The notes under the pieces: generated by a model
The model's input: the letters and a program-made list of their open reading frames with translations, nothing else
The model's database searches: none
Told to the model about the DNA's origin: nothing
Origin: Amycolatopsis orientalis DSM 40040 = KCTC 9412
GTDB lineage: Bacteria; Actinomycetota; Actinomycetes; Mycobacteriales; Pseudonocardiaceae
Length of the DNA: 64,000 nucleotides
Assembly: GCF_000478275.1 (NCBI RefSeq)
Contig: NZ_ASJB01000046.1
Span: 133,543 to 197,542 of the forward strand
Reading direction: 5' to 3'
Shown here: positions 33,868-43,190 of the stretch, piece after piece
Position numbering within the stretch: position 1 is the first letter of the stretch
Layout of the letters: each line of letters opens with the position of its first letter
Position numbers and translations under genes: made by a program

Positions 33868-35790
33868 TCAGAGCGCCGCCGGGGCGGGCACCCGCCGCGG
33901 CGGCGGGCCCTGCACCGGCCGGTAGCCGGTGATCTCCGTCGACAGCAGGCCTTCGCCGTGGGACAGCCCCGGCAACTGCTGGTCGAACCGGTGTACCTCA
34001 CCGGTCGGCAGGGTGCCGCCGAGTTCGGCCCTGGCGCCGCGGATGCTGGATTCCGTCACCAGGCCGCCGAATTCGACCAGCCGGGAGAGTGTCGCGCTCA
34101 CCGCGTCGGCGGGCAGTTCGATCTCGAACCGGCTGACCGGCTCCAGTACCTCGGTCCCGGCCCGCCGCAGCGCTTCGGCGAAGGCCAGCGGGGCGACCTT
34201 GCGGAAGTCACCCGCGGCGCTGATCGGGCTGAAGTACCCGGTGCGGGTCACCGTCACCGCGCAGTCGACGACCTCCCAGCCGTGCAAGCCCTTCGACAGC
34301 GCCATCGCCACGGATTCCTCGATCCCCTTGTGGAACGCCAGCGGCAGGGAGCCGAGTTCGACGTCCAGCCCGAAGGTCAGGCCCGAACCCGGCGCACCCG
34401 GCCCGACCCGCAGCCCGAGTGTGGCGAAGAACGGGTTGCGGCCGTCACCGATCTCCCACACCGATTCGCCGACGCCGGTCGGCCGCTCGACACAGACGGT
34501 CTGCGTCCCGGTGAACTCGACGGCGAGCCCGCGTTGCTCGGCGAGGGTCTCCCGGATGACCTCCTTCTGCACCTCGCCGTAGAGCCGCACGGTGATCCGC
34601 CGCGTCTCGTCGTCCTGCGCGACGGTGATCAGCGGATCCAGTTCGGCGAGGTCCCGCAGGCCGGCGAACAGGGCCGGGGTGTCCGCCGGGTTCACCGGCC
34701 GCACCACGGTTTCCAGGCTGGGCGGGGGGAAATGCGCGGCTTCCGCCCTGCCGTCCTCGACGCCGATCCGGTCGCCGATCCGGATCTCCTTGAGCCCGCT
34801 GACCTTCGCGATCCGCCCTGGTCCGGCGGCGGATTCGACGGTGTCCAAACCCCGCTCGAAGACTCTCACCGCGGTGATCTTCCCGTCGAAAACGCGTAAT
34901 CCGCCGGGGCCGGGCCGATGAAACCGGACGGTTTCCCGTGCGCGTAATTCGCCGGAGAAAACCCGGACATAAGCGATCTTTTCCCCGGCGTTACCCCGTT
35001 CGATCTTGAACACGCTCGCGCGTAATTCGCCGTCGGACGCCGTTTCGGTCGCGCCGCCGAGGAAGTCGCGGATTCCCGCGGTCACCTCGGCGACTCCGTC
35101 CCCGGTGCGGGCCGAACCGAAGAACACCGGGGAGACGAGGCCGCGCCGGGTCTGGCGGATCACTTCCGCCCGGTAGTCCTCCGCGGTCAGCGAGTTCTCG
35201 TTCTCGAGGTAGGCGGAGAGGAACGTGTCGCTGTGCTCGGCGAGTAATTCGGCGAGGGCAGGCGACGGTGTGAGCGGTTTCGGCACGCTACGCGCGTCGA
35301 GAGTGCCCAAACCGTCCACTTCGGACATCACGGCACAACTCAGGCCGAGACGTTCGGTCAGATCCGCGATCAGGCTCTCGTACCGGGCGCCGCCCCGGTC
35401 GATCTTGTTCACGAACACCAGGACGGGAATGCGCAGGCGCGCCACGGCGCGCATCAGCACCCTGGTCTGCGCCTGTACCCCTTCCACCGCGGAGACGACC
35501 AGGACCACGCCGTCGAGGACCCGCAGGGCGCGCTCGACTTCGGCGATGAAATCCGGGTGACCGGGGGTGTCGATCAGGTTGACGTGGACGTCGTCGAGCG
35601 CGAACGACACGACGGCCGAACGGATGGTGATACCGCGACGGCGTTCCATCTCCATCGAATCGGTCTGCGTGTCTCCGCTGTCGACACGGCCGATCCGGTC
35701 GATGACGCCGGCGTGATGGAGCAACCGCTCCGTGAGGCTGGTCTTACCGGCGTCGACGTGGGCGAGGATCCCGATGTTGACGTGCTGCAT
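33868..35790 (-). CDS. otrA: tetracycline ribosomal protection GTPase (Tet(M)/OtrA type)
   Basis: A 640-residue EF-G-like GTPase that removes tetracyclines from the ribosome, here as self-resistance. G-domain motifs are complete: NIGILAHVDAGKTSLTERLL (P loop), RRGITIRSAVVSF, DTPGHPDF and NKIDRGG. Domain IV/V residues of the resistance group (YFSPISAAGDFRKVAPLAF) follow, where Tet(M) contacts the drug site. The length equals that of OtrA and Tet(M). ATG 35790 is used. It is divergent from the glycosyltransferase over a strong SARP-like promoter. Its presence is the best evidence that the product targets the ribosome in tetracycline fashion. Confidence 0.95.
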   Translation of the reverse strand: MQHVNIGILAHVDAGKTSLTERLLHHAGVIDRIGRVDSGDTQTDSMEMERRRGITIRSAVVSFALDDVHVNLIDTPGHPDFIAEVERALRVLDGVVLVVSAVEGVQAQTRVLMRAVARLRIPVLVFVNKIDRGGARYESLIADLTERLGLSCAVMSEVDGLGTLDARSVPKPLTPSPALAELLAEHSDTFLSAYLENENSLTAEDYRAEVIRQTRRGLVSPVFFGSARTGDGVAEVTAGIRDFLGGATETASDGELRASVFKIERGNAGEKIAYVRVFSGELRARETVRFHRPGPGGLRVFDGKITAVRVFERGLDTVESAAGPGRIAKVSGLKEIRIGDRIGVEDGRAEAAHFPPPSLETVVRPVNPADTPALFAGLRDLAELDPLITVAQDDETRRITVRLYGEVQKEVIRETLAEQRGLAVEFTGTQTVCVERPTGVGESVWEIGDGRNPFFATLGLRVGPGAPGSGLTFGLDVELGSLPLAFHKGIEESVAMALSKGLHGWEVVDCAVTVTRTGYFSPISAAGDFRKVAPLAFAEALRRAGTEVLEPVSRFEIELPADAVSATLSRLVEFGGLVTESSIRGARAELGGTLPTGEVHRFDQQLPGLSHGEGLLSTEITGYRPVQGPPPRRVPAPAAL

Positions 35791-35930
35791 GGATGAATGG
35801 CTCCAGTGCTGTCGAAAGGTCCATACGACTGGGGGACTCGACAGCGCACCTCACACCATTCTCCTTTCAGCGGAACGTCATTCGATTCGCGATCTTACCA
35901 GCAGAACACCCCCGCCGGTGGTGCGTTCAC

Positions 35931-35973
35931 TCGCCGCGCGCTCGAAGTCCTGTCGAAGGCGGGTTCCTAGCGT
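35931..35973 (+). promoter_or_regulatory. SARP-type promoter for the glycosyltransferase
   Basis: Three heptads 11 bases apart, TCGCCGC (35931), TCGAAGT (35942) and TCGAAGG (35953), match the direct-repeat design bound by SARP activators. Eight bases after the last is TAGCGT (35968-35973), a fair -10, the spacing expected for SARP promoters. The start codon at 36007 is 34 bases further on. The cluster encodes a SARP (48258). Binding is inferred. Confidence 0.7.
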
Positions 35974-36006
35974 CCGAGGTCGAACCGACTCCGGAAGGTA
36001 GGCGCG

Positions 36007-37209
36007 ATGCGAATTCTCTTTGTTGCCGCGGCAGGGGCGCACGTCCCGTGGATCGTCCCGCTGAGCTGGGCCTGCCAGCTGGCGGGGCACGAGGTGCGGG
36101 TCGCCGTCCGCCCGCTCGGCGTCCAGGCGCTGTCGAACGCCGGGCTGGCGGTGGTCCCGCTCGGTGACGAGAAGGCCATCCAAGAGGCCCAGAACCGGCA
36201 CGCGGGTCTCGCGTACAAGGGCAGCCCGCGCACCCTCAAGGGCAACTGGGTCACCCAGCCGGATCTGCTCGACCCCGAACTGCGGGTCGACATGGCCAGC
36301 CGCATCCTCGCCGCGGCGGAAGGGCAGGCGGCCGACGCCGTCGAGTTCGCGCGGTCGTGGAAGCCGGATCTGGTGGTGCACGATTCGGCGGCGACCGTCG
36401 GCCTGGTGGCCGCGGCGGCGGCCGGGGTGCCCGCGATCGGCCACACCTTCGGCTTCGCGTTCGGGTTCGACTACCGTGCGCCGGAACTGACCGCGGTCTA
36501 CGAACGCCTGTTCACCCCGCACGGTCTCCAGCCGGTCTTCGACGAGGCATACATCGACCCGTGCCTGCCGAGCCTCCGCGACCCGCACCGCATCCCGTGG
36601 GCGCCGATGCGCCTGGTGTCCTACAACGGGCCGCTGATCGAGCCGGACTGGCTCGTGCGGCGGGACGACCGCCCGCGCGTCGTCGTCACCCCCGGCCTCA
36701 CCACCACGTTGCTGGACAAGCTGATCGGCCGGATCGTCGACGGCGTCGGCGGTCTCGGCGCGGAAGTGATCGTGGCGGTCGACCGTGCCTCGCGTGCGGG
36801 GATCGCCGCCCGCGACAACGTGCGGATCGTCGAGAACTTCCCGTTCAGCCTGCTGCTGCCGACCGCCGACGCGGTCGTCCATCACAGCGGCGTCGGCACC
36901 GGGATGAACACCGCGTCGAACGGGGTGCCGCAGGTCGTCATGCCGCAGAGCGCGGTGCAGGACTTCTGGGCCGAGAAGATCGTCGGCACCGGCGCGGGGA
37001 TCTCCGTGCCGGACCCGGACACCGCCCCCGCCGACGCGATCGCCGACGCGGTCGGCGCGGTGCTCACCAAACCCGAGTACCGCGAGAGCGCGCAGGCCCT
37101 GAAGCGGGAGAACGAGGCCCAGCCGACGCCCGGCGCGCTGGTCGGACTGCTCGAAGAGTTCGCGCGGGGAGCCGACGCCTGCAACAGCCCGCTGGTCGTC
37201 ACGGCGTGA
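36007..37209 (+). CDS. GT1-family (GT-B fold) glycosyltransferase
   Basis: A 400-residue enzyme that would attach an activated deoxysugar to the aglycone. It starts MRILFVAAAGAHVPWIVPLSWA, and the nucleotide-sugar site near the C-terminus is visible (VHHSGVGTGMNTASNGVPQVVMPQ, an H-x-G-x-G-T version of the family motif), preceded by ENFPFSLLLPTADAV. The acceptor domain is the variable N-terminal half. GGAAGGTAG stands before ATG 36007. It is the first gene after a SARP-like promoter, and the halogenase follows 14 bases later. With the dTDP-sugar genes at 22.7-26.6 kb it shows that the product is a glycoside. Confidence 0.93.
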   Translation: MRILFVAAAGAHVPWIVPLSWACQLAGHEVRVAVRPLGVQALSNAGLAVVPLGDEKAIQEAQNRHAGLAYKGSPRTLKGNWVTQPDLLDPELRVDMASRILAAAEGQAADAVEFARSWKPDLVVHDSAATVGLVAAAAAGVPAIGHTFGFAFGFDYRAPELTAVYERLFTPHGLQPVFDEAYIDPCLPSLRDPHRIPWAPMRLVSYNGPLIEPDWLVRRDDRPRVVVTPGLTTTLLDKLIGRIVDGVGGLGAEVIVAVDRASRAGIAARDNVRIVENFPFSLLLPTADAVVHHSGVGTGMNTASNGVPQVVMPQSAVQDFWAEKIVGTGAGISVPDPDTAPADAIADAVGAVLTKPEYRESAQALKRENEAQPTPGALVGLLEEFARGADACNSPLVVTA

Positions 37210-37223
37210 GCGAAGGGAACGAG

Positions 37224-38843
37224 ATGACCGAGTCCACCGAACGCCACGACGTCATCGTCATCGGCACGGGGCTGTCCGGGACGATGCTGTCGTCGATCCT
37301 GGCGCGCAAGGGTTTCTCGGTGCTGATGCTGGACGGCGCCCACCATCCGCGGTTCGCCGTCGGCGAGTCGACGATCGGGCAGACCCTGAGCGTGCTGAAG
37401 CTGATCGCGGCCCGCTACGACGTGCCGGAGATCGCCGATCTGGCGAGTTTCCAGACCGTGCAGTCCAAAATCAGCAGTTCGCACGGGGTGAAGAGCAACT
37501 TCGGGTTCGCGCTGCACCGGGACGGCGAGGAGCCGGATCCGCGCGAGACCAACATGTTCCGCATCCCGTCGGCGATGGGGCAGGCGGCGCACTTCTTCCG
37601 CCAGGACACCGACGCGTACATGCTGCACACCGCGATCCGCTACGGCTGCCGTGCCCGGCAGAACTACCGGGTGGACCGCATCGACCTCGGCGAGGACGAG
37701 GTCGTCGTGCACGGCGTCGACGGCAGCAGCCATCGCGGCCGCTACCTGGTCGACGCCAGCGGGTTCCGGTCGCCGCTCGCCGCGCAACTGAACCTGCGGG
37801 AGCGGCCCAGCAGGCTCAAGCACCACGCCCGCTCGCTCTTCACCCACATGATCGGCGTCCAGCCCGCCGACGACCACCTCGGCTTCGGCCCGGCGGATCA
37901 GCCGCCGGTCCCGTTCAACGAGGGCACCATGCACCACATGTTCGAACGGGGCTGGATGTGGATCATCCCGTTCGACAATCATCCCGGCGCGACGAATCCG
38001 TTGTGCAGCGTGGGTATCCAGCTCGACCCGCGCCGCTACCCCGCCCGCCCCGACCTGACCGCGGAGGAGGAGTTCTGGGCGCACGCCAACCGGTTCCCCG
38101 CGGTCGCCCGGCAGCTGGCCGGGGCGCGGACGGTCCGGGAATGGGTGCGCACCGACCGGATGCAGTACTCGTCGACGAAGACCGTCGGGCACCGCTGGTG
38201 CCTGATGTCGCACGCCGCGGGGTTCATCGACCCGCTCTTCTCCCGCGGCCTTTCCAACACCAGCGAGGTCATCAACGCGCTGGCGTGGCGGCTGATCGAG
38301 GCGCTGACCGAGGACGACTTCTCGGCCGACAGGTTCGAGTACGTCGAGACGCTCGAACAGGGCCTTCTCGACTACAACGACCGTCTCGTCAACGGTGCCT
38401 TCGTCGCCTTCGAGCACTACGACCTGTGGAACTCCCTGTTCCGTGTCTGGGCGGCGGGCAGTGTGCTCGGTGGCAAGTATGTGCTGAACGCGTTGCGTGC
38501 GGCACGGAGCGCCGGGTCCGACGCGCCGCTGCGCGCGCTGGACGACACGAAGTACCCCGGCCTGTGGTGCCCGACGGACTTCTACGCCGAATTGTTCGAG
38601 GACGTCGTCTCCGCGTGCGAACGGGTGGACGCCGGTTCGCTCGCCGCGGAGGAGGCAGCGGCGACGCTCGCCGCGAAGGTCCGCGCCGCGGACTGGATGC
38701 TGCCGCCGCTCGACTTCAACCGTCCCGAGGTCCGGTTCATCGACCCGACCGAGGAACGGATGGCGTTGATCGGTGACTGGGCGGCCGCGCATCCGCGGCC
38801 GGAGATCCGCGAGTTGCTCGCGGCAGCCGTCCCGACGCACTGA
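37224..38843 (+). CDS. FAD-dependent halogenase (CtcP-like)
   Basis: A 539-residue flavin halogenase. The FAD site is IVIGTGLSGTMLSSILARKG, then RFAVGESTIGQT. The W-x-W-x-I-P motif that separates halogenases from monooxygenases is present as GWMWIIPFD. The family's carrier-protein-independent, phenolic-substrate branch fits a tetracycline chlorinase at C-7. ATG 37224 follows GAAGGG by 6 bases; a GTG at 37206 is an alternative but overlaps the upstream stop. It needs reduced FAD, which the flavin reductase at 43191 could supply. It follows the glycosyltransferase by 14 bases. Confidence 0.94.
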   Translation: MTESTERHDVIVIGTGLSGTMLSSILARKGFSVLMLDGAHHPRFAVGESTIGQTLSVLKLIAARYDVPEIADLASFQTVQSKISSSHGVKSNFGFALHRDGEEPDPRETNMFRIPSAMGQAAHFFRQDTDAYMLHTAIRYGCRARQNYRVDRIDLGEDEVVVHGVDGSSHRGRYLVDASGFRSPLAAQLNLRERPSRLKHHARSLFTHMIGVQPADDHLGFGPADQPPVPFNEGTMHHMFERGWMWIIPFDNHPGATNPLCSVGIQLDPRRYPARPDLTAEEEFWAHANRFPAVARQLAGARTVREWVRTDRMQYSSTKTVGHRWCLMSHAAGFIDPLFSRGLSNTSEVINALAWRLIEALTEDDFSADRFEYVETLEQGLLDYNDRLVNGAFVAFEHYDLWNSLFRVWAAGSVLGGKYVLNALRAARSAGSDAPLRALDDTKYPGLWCPTDFYAELFEDVVSACERVDAGSLAAEEAAATLAAKVRAADWMLPPLDFNRPEVRFIDPTEERMALIGDWAAAHPRPEIRELLAAAVPTH

Positions 38844-38854
38844 AGTGCTCACCC

Positions 38855-38892
38855 GGCCGGCCGCCGGTCCTGCCAGGGACCGGCGGCCGGCC
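38855..38892 (+). terminator. GC-rich hairpin after the halogenase
   Basis: GGCCGGCCGCCGGTCC, a 6-base loop, then GGACCGGCGGCCGGCC, followed by TTTCGTTTCCC. It lies between the halogenase and the next forward gene, so it may end or attenuate the GT-halogenase transcript. Confidence 0.6.
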
Positions 38893-38926
38893 TTTCGTTT
38901 CCCTTTGACACGTAAGGAGAACTCGG

Positions 38927-40390
38927 ATGACCGACTATCAGGTGGTGGTCGCGGGCTGCGGCCCCGTCGGCGCCTTCCTCGCCGCCGAACTCCGGCTGGC
39001 CGGGGCTTCGGTGGTGGTACTCGAACGGCTCGCCGAACCGGATCCGCACTCGCGGGCGTTCCGGCTGCAGACCCGGACTCTGGAGCTGCTCGACCACCGC
39101 GGTCTCCTCGGCCGCTTCGAGGCCACGGCGATCAAGATCCCGAAAACGCATTTCGCCGCCATCCGCCCGCCGCTGCTGGACCTCGACCGGCTCGACAGCG
39201 AGCATCCGTTCACCCTCGGCATCCCGCAGGCCCGGACCGAGGCCTACCTCGAGGAACACGCCCGCGGCCTCGGCGCGGAGATCCGGCGCGGGCACGAGAT
39301 CACCGGGCTCGACCAGGACGACGCGGGCGTCCGGATCGCGGTGAGCGGCCCGGACGGCGACTACGAGCTCACCGCCGGATACCTGGTCGGCTGCGACGGC
39401 GGGCGCAGCACCGTGCGCAAACTCGCCGGTATCGGATTCCCCGGCCGCGCGGGTCAGGTTTCCGCGTTGCTCGGTGATGTCACGCTCGACGCGCCGGACG
39501 AGTTCCCGTCCGGGATCCCCGGCACGGTACGCACGCCGGACGGGCTGGTCATGGCCGTCGGCATGCCCGGCGAGGGCATCCGGGTCTTCACCTGCGAATT
39601 CGGCCGTGAGGTGCCCGGCAGGGACGTCCCGGTGACCTTGGAGGAACTGCGTGCCGCGGTGCGCCGCGTGACCGGCCGCGACATCGGGATGAGCGAGCCG
39701 ACGTGGCTGGCCCGGTTCACCGACGCTTCGCGGCTGGCGGACTCCTACCGGAAGGGACGGGTGTTCCTCGCCGGCGACGCGGCGCACGTCCACTTCCCGA
39801 TCGGCGCGCAGGGACTCAACCTCGGCCTGCAGGACGCGATGAACCTCGGCTGGAAGCTGGGCGCGCGGCTGACCGGCACGGCGGGGGAGGAGCTGCTGGA
39901 CACCTACGACCGGGAACGCCGTCCCGCGGCGGAGCGCGTCATCCTGGAGACCCGGGCACAGCTGGCGCTGATGGATCCGGCCGAGACCATCGACCCGGTG
40001 CGGGAACTGTTCCGCGAACTGCTCGCGATCGAGGAGGTGAACCTGCACCTTTCGCGGCTGCTCACCGGCCTCGACGCGCGGTATCCGGCGCCGGAGGGCG
40101 CGCATCGGCTGGTGGGCGGGCTCGTCCCGCCGGTGGCGCTGGACGGCGGGGTGCGGGTGGCCGAACTGCTGCGTTCGGCGCGGCCGGTGCTGCTCGATCT
40201 GACCGGGCGGTTCCCGGTGCCGGAAGGCTGGGCGGACCGGGTCGAGCGGGTCGAGCACAAGGCGGCGGAGGGTGCCGGCCCCGCCGCGATCCTGATCCGC
40301 CCGGACGGGTACGTGGCGTGGGCGGCGGAGGAGGGTGACGGCGACCAGGGCCTCGCCGAGGCACTGACGACCTGGTTCGGAACTCGGTGA
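38927..40390 (+). CDS. FAD monooxygenase (PHBH-type aromatic hydroxylase) 1
   Basis: A 487-residue group A flavoprotein hydroxylase. Motifs are the dinucleotide fold VVVAGCGPVGAFLAAELRLAG, the DG motif VGCDGGRSTVRK, and the second FAD site GRVFLAGDAAHVHFPIGAQGLN. The C-terminus carries a thioredoxin-like domain typical of polyketide hydroxylases. ATG 38927 follows AAGGAGA. It is one of three such enzymes in the cluster, as in oxytetracycline (OxyE, OxyL, OxyS); which one this is cannot be told reliably from sequence. It is forward, last in the GT-halogenase set, and possibly separately expressed because of the hairpin before it. Confidence 0.9.
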   Translation: MTDYQVVVAGCGPVGAFLAAELRLAGASVVVLERLAEPDPHSRAFRLQTRTLELLDHRGLLGRFEATAIKIPKTHFAAIRPPLLDLDRLDSEHPFTLGIPQARTEAYLEEHARGLGAEIRRGHEITGLDQDDAGVRIAVSGPDGDYELTAGYLVGCDGGRSTVRKLAGIGFPGRAGQVSALLGDVTLDAPDEFPSGIPGTVRTPDGLVMAVGMPGEGIRVFTCEFGREVPGRDVPVTLEELRAAVRRVTGRDIGMSEPTWLARFTDASRLADSYRKGRVFLAGDAAHVHFPIGAQGLNLGLQDAMNLGWKLGARLTGTAGEELLDTYDRERRPAAERVILETRAQLALMDPAETIDPVRELFRELLAIEEVNLHLSRLLTGLDARYPAPEGAHRLVGGLVPPVALDGGVRVAELLRSARPVLLDLTGRFPVPEGWADRVERVEHKAAEGAGPAAILIRPDGYVAWAAEEGDGDQGLAEALTTWFGTR

Positions 40391-40965
40391 GCTGACTTTC
40401 CCCACGCGCTCGGCCGCACTGCCAGGAACTTGAGGTCGGAAGCTTGGTCTTGTCAAGGTGTTTGCCCAGCTTGAGAGCTTTCCCCGGTGGCGACGGCCCG
40501 ATGCGGATGGCGGTCGGCCGACGGCGAAGTGTCGTCAGTCCGTGAAGGCCTCCTTCCCTACTCTGAAGGTCAAGGTTCCGGCAAAGTCGCAGAGCGCTGC
40601 TGGTCAGTGCTGCTCTTGTCGCTGCCGGCAGGGTCCGGTCTGGCGATCCGAGTTACTCGGGAGGTCTGGGCCCGGTCGGCAGGAGGCGTCTCGTAGGGAC
40701 CCTTTGAGACGTTCAGCGTCTCAAAGGGGGCCTTTGGGACGCTGCCGTTGCCGTGCTTCTCAAGTACGTCGGCGAAATGTCTCCAATGTGGCATTGGGGA
40801 CACTCAGCGTCCCCAATGCCACATTGGAGACACGGGCAGGCGCCTACCTTCGCCTCGTCGCCCGACAAAAGGAAGGCCGCCTCACCGGTGGGGGATCCGG
40901 CGAGGCGGCCTTCTTCATGGGTGTCCTCTGTGGACAGTACACACAGGAGGGACACGGGTCCGGGC
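40391..40965. repeat. intergenic region with three hairpins
   Basis: No gene is supported. Hairpins lie at 40700-40728 (CCCTTTGAGACG / CGTCTCAAAGGG), 40778-40832 (25-bp arms of the CCAATG palindrome family, seen also at 21.2 kb) and 40872-40913 (GAAGGCCGCCTCACCGG / CCGGCGAGGCGGCCTTC). The last is the probable terminator between the convergent FAD monooxygenase and MFS genes. Confidence 0.7.
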
Positions 40966-42468
40966 TCAGACGTCGATCTCGACGTCCTCGTCGACCTTGA
41001 TGTTCTTCAGCAGCAAGCTGATCAGGAGACCGGCGGCGACCACCGGGACGGTCCAGAGGAAGACCTCGGAGATCGCGTCCGCGTACGCCTGGTGCACTAG
41101 CGCCTGGGTCTGCGGCGAGAGCGAGCCGAGCGAATCCGCCGACGCGGTCTTCTCGGTCAGCCCCACCGTGGCCAGCCGCGAGCCGAGCCAGCCCGAGAAC
41201 AGCGCGGCCATCACGGCGAACCCGACCGCGCCGCCGATCCGCTGGGAGAACGTCCCCGCCGCGACCGCGGCGCCCATGTCGGCCTCGGGCGCGGTCACCT
41301 GGATCGCCACCAGCAGCGGCTGCATGCACAGCCCGATCGCGATCCCGAACAGCGCCATGTACGCCATCAGCAGGAACTGGCTGGTGTCCGGGGTCATGCT
41401 CGCGAACAGCAGGAGCGAAACGACGCCGAGTGCGGTGCCGAGCACCGGGGCCCATTTGTACCGCCGCCACTTGGTGATCAGGTTGCCGCTGACCGTCGAG
41501 ACCACCATCAGGGCGAGGATGTTCGGCAGCTGCAGCAACGCGGTGTTCGTCGCGGTGCGCCCCATGGCCAGCTGGACGAACAGCGGCACGAAGGCCGGGA
41601 CGACGGTGGCCCAGGTGTGCACGAAGACGTTGGCCAGGCAGGCGAGCGTGACCGACGAGACCTTGAACATCCGCGGCGGCATGATCGGTTCCGGCGCCGT
41701 CAGCTGCCTCGCCACGAACAGCACCAGCAGGACCGCGGACGCGCCGATGAGCAGCAGAATCGTGGAGGAGCCCCAGTCGTACTCGCCGCCGCCCCACGAG
41801 GTGACCAGCGTGATCGCCACGACCAGACCGGCCAGCAGGGCGAAGCCGAGGAAGTCGATCGGCCGGTCGGACCGCTTGGGCGGCAGCTTGAGCGCGCGGA
41901 AGATCGCCACCAGTGCGATCAGGCCGAGCGGCAGGTTGATGTAGAAGATCCAGCGCCAGGACAGCGCGTCGGTGAGCAGGCCGCCCAGCAGTGGTCCGGC
42001 GATCGCGCCGACACCGAGCACGCTGCCGAACATGCCCATGTACTTGCCGCGGTCGGCGGGCGGGACGACCTCCGCGATCACCGTGATCGTCAGCACCGTC
42101 AACCCGCCGGCACCGATCCCTTGCACGGCACGGAAAGCCACGAGCTGGAACATGGTCTGGGCCAGTCCGCTGAGCGCGGAACCGAGGAGGAAGGTGCTCA
42201 GCGCGAACAGGTACAGCCGTCGCGTGCCGAACATGTCGGAAAGCTTGCCGTACAACGGCGTGGTGACGCCCGCGACGATCACATAGGTGTTGAAGAGCCA
42301 GGAAAGGTAGGGAAGGCCGTCGAGTTCGCCGACGATCTTCGGCGCCGCCGTCGACACGATCGTCAGGTCCAGCGCGCTGAGGACCATGCACACCATGATC
42401 GAGACGACGATGACGCGGAGCTGACCTCCCTGGAGTCTGCCCGGCTGCGCTTCTTGCTCTGTGGCCAT
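40966..42468 (-). CDS. MFS multidrug exporter, DHA2 family, 14 spans
   Basis: A 500-residue transporter beginning MATEQEAQPGRLQG. It has 14 hydrophobic spans and DHA2 marks (LDLTIVSTAAPKIVGELDGL at span 1, LYGKLSDMFGTRRLYLFAL for motif A, and PADRGKYMGMFGSVLGVGAIAGPLLGG for motif C), as in EmrB/QacA exporters. The family includes OtrB-type tetracycline efflux pumps. It lies 76 bases after the TetR-family gene on the same strand, so regulator and pump appear to be one unit controlled through the operator at 43129. Export of the cluster product is the likely role. Confidence 0.92.
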   Translation of the reverse strand: MATEQEAQPGRLQGGQLRVIVVSIMVCMVLSALDLTIVSTAAPKIVGELDGLPYLSWLFNTYVIVAGVTTPLYGKLSDMFGTRRLYLFALSTFLLGSALSGLAQTMFQLVAFRAVQGIGAGGLTVLTITVIAEVVPPADRGKYMGMFGSVLGVGAIAGPLLGGLLTDALSWRWIFYINLPLGLIALVAIFRALKLPPKRSDRPIDFLGFALLAGLVVAITLVTSWGGGEYDWGSSTILLLIGASAVLLVLFVARQLTAPEPIMPPRMFKVSSVTLACLANVFVHTWATVVPAFVPLFVQLAMGRTATNTALLQLPNILALMVVSTVSGNLITKWRRYKWAPVLGTALGVVSLLLFASMTPDTSQFLLMAYMALFGIAIGLCMQPLLVAIQVTAPEADMGAAVAAGTFSQRIGGAVGFAVMAALFSGWLGSRLATVGLTEKTASADSLGSLSPQTQALVHQAYADAISEVFLWTVPVVAAGLLISLLLKNIKVDEDVEIDV

Positions 42469-42544
42469 TGCGGTGCCTTCCGGTGGATGAGGGCATGGTC
42501 GGGCGCCGGCCCTCCGTGCGAAGGGCCGGGAAGTGCGGTGGAGC

Positions 42545-43111
42545 TCAGAGACCGCGCTCGAGCAGGTCCAGTGCTTCGTCGACGAGGTCTTCGACGGTCT
42601 TGCCCGGAACCGACCACGAAGCCCGTGCCGCGCAGTGCATCGCGCCGAACACCGACGTCACGAGCAGGCTCGGGTAGATCGGATGCGGGGAGTCGTCGCC
42701 GAGTCGCGCGGTGACGGCGTCGATCAAGGCCGGGAAGATCTCTTCTTCGTCTTCGGGTTGAGCCAGGGTGAGCAGTTCCGGATGCCGTTGCCAGAGTTCG
42801 AGTTCCTCCGGCGACGGCGCGTACGAATCGGCGATCTGCCTCGCCACGCCCCGCAACGACCGCAACGGCGACTCGTCCGCGGGCTGGGCGTTGAACAGGT
42901 CCAGCAGTTCCTGTGCCGTCCAGTTGCTGTCCGGCGTCAACGCTTCTTCCTTGCTGGAGAAGTAGTTGAAGAACGTCCGCGGGGCGATGTCGGCCGCCGT
43001 GCTGATGGCGTCGACCGTCACCTCGCCGGGACCGCTCGCCAGTGCGAGCCGGACGGCGGCCATCTTGATCTCGTGCCGTTTCCGGGCACGATGACGTTCC
43101 CTGCGGGACAT
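42545..43111 (-). CDS. TetR-family repressor of the DHA2 pump
   Basis: A 188-residue TetR-family protein starting MSRRERHRARKRHEIKMAAV. The N-terminal HTH is EVTVDAISTAADIAPRTFFNYFSSKEEAL; the C-terminal ligand-binding part is of the general MftR/AcrR-like kind and does not resemble the tetracycline repressor C-domain seen at 58274. ATG 43111 is used. A palindrome lies 18 bases upstream. It probably represses itself and the downstream MFS gene until a ligand, perhaps the product or a late intermediate, binds. Confidence 0.9.
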   Translation of the reverse strand: MSRRERHRARKRHEIKMAAVRLALASGPGEVTVDAISTAADIAPRTFFNYFSSKEEALTPDSNWTAQELLDLFNAQPADESPLRSLRGVARQIADSYAPSPEELELWQRHPELLTLAQPEDEEEIFPALIDAVTARLGDDSPHPIYPSLLVTSVFGAMHCAARASWSVPGKTVEDLVDEALDLLERGL

Positions 43112-43128
43112 GGATTGCACAGTATGCC

Positions 43129-43150
43129 AACTTTGCACGGTCTGCAAGTT
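43129..43150. promoter_or_regulatory. operator of the TetR/MFS unit
   Basis: Imperfect 22-bp inverted repeat: AACTTTGCA, CGGT, CTGCAAGTT. It lies between the TetR start and the flavin reductase 3' end, where a TetR dimer would block the promoter of its own unit. Binding is inferred. Confidence 0.65.
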
Positions 43151-43190
43151 AGGATTCGGGGAGTACGTCAGCTTCCCGTACCGCCAGTGC

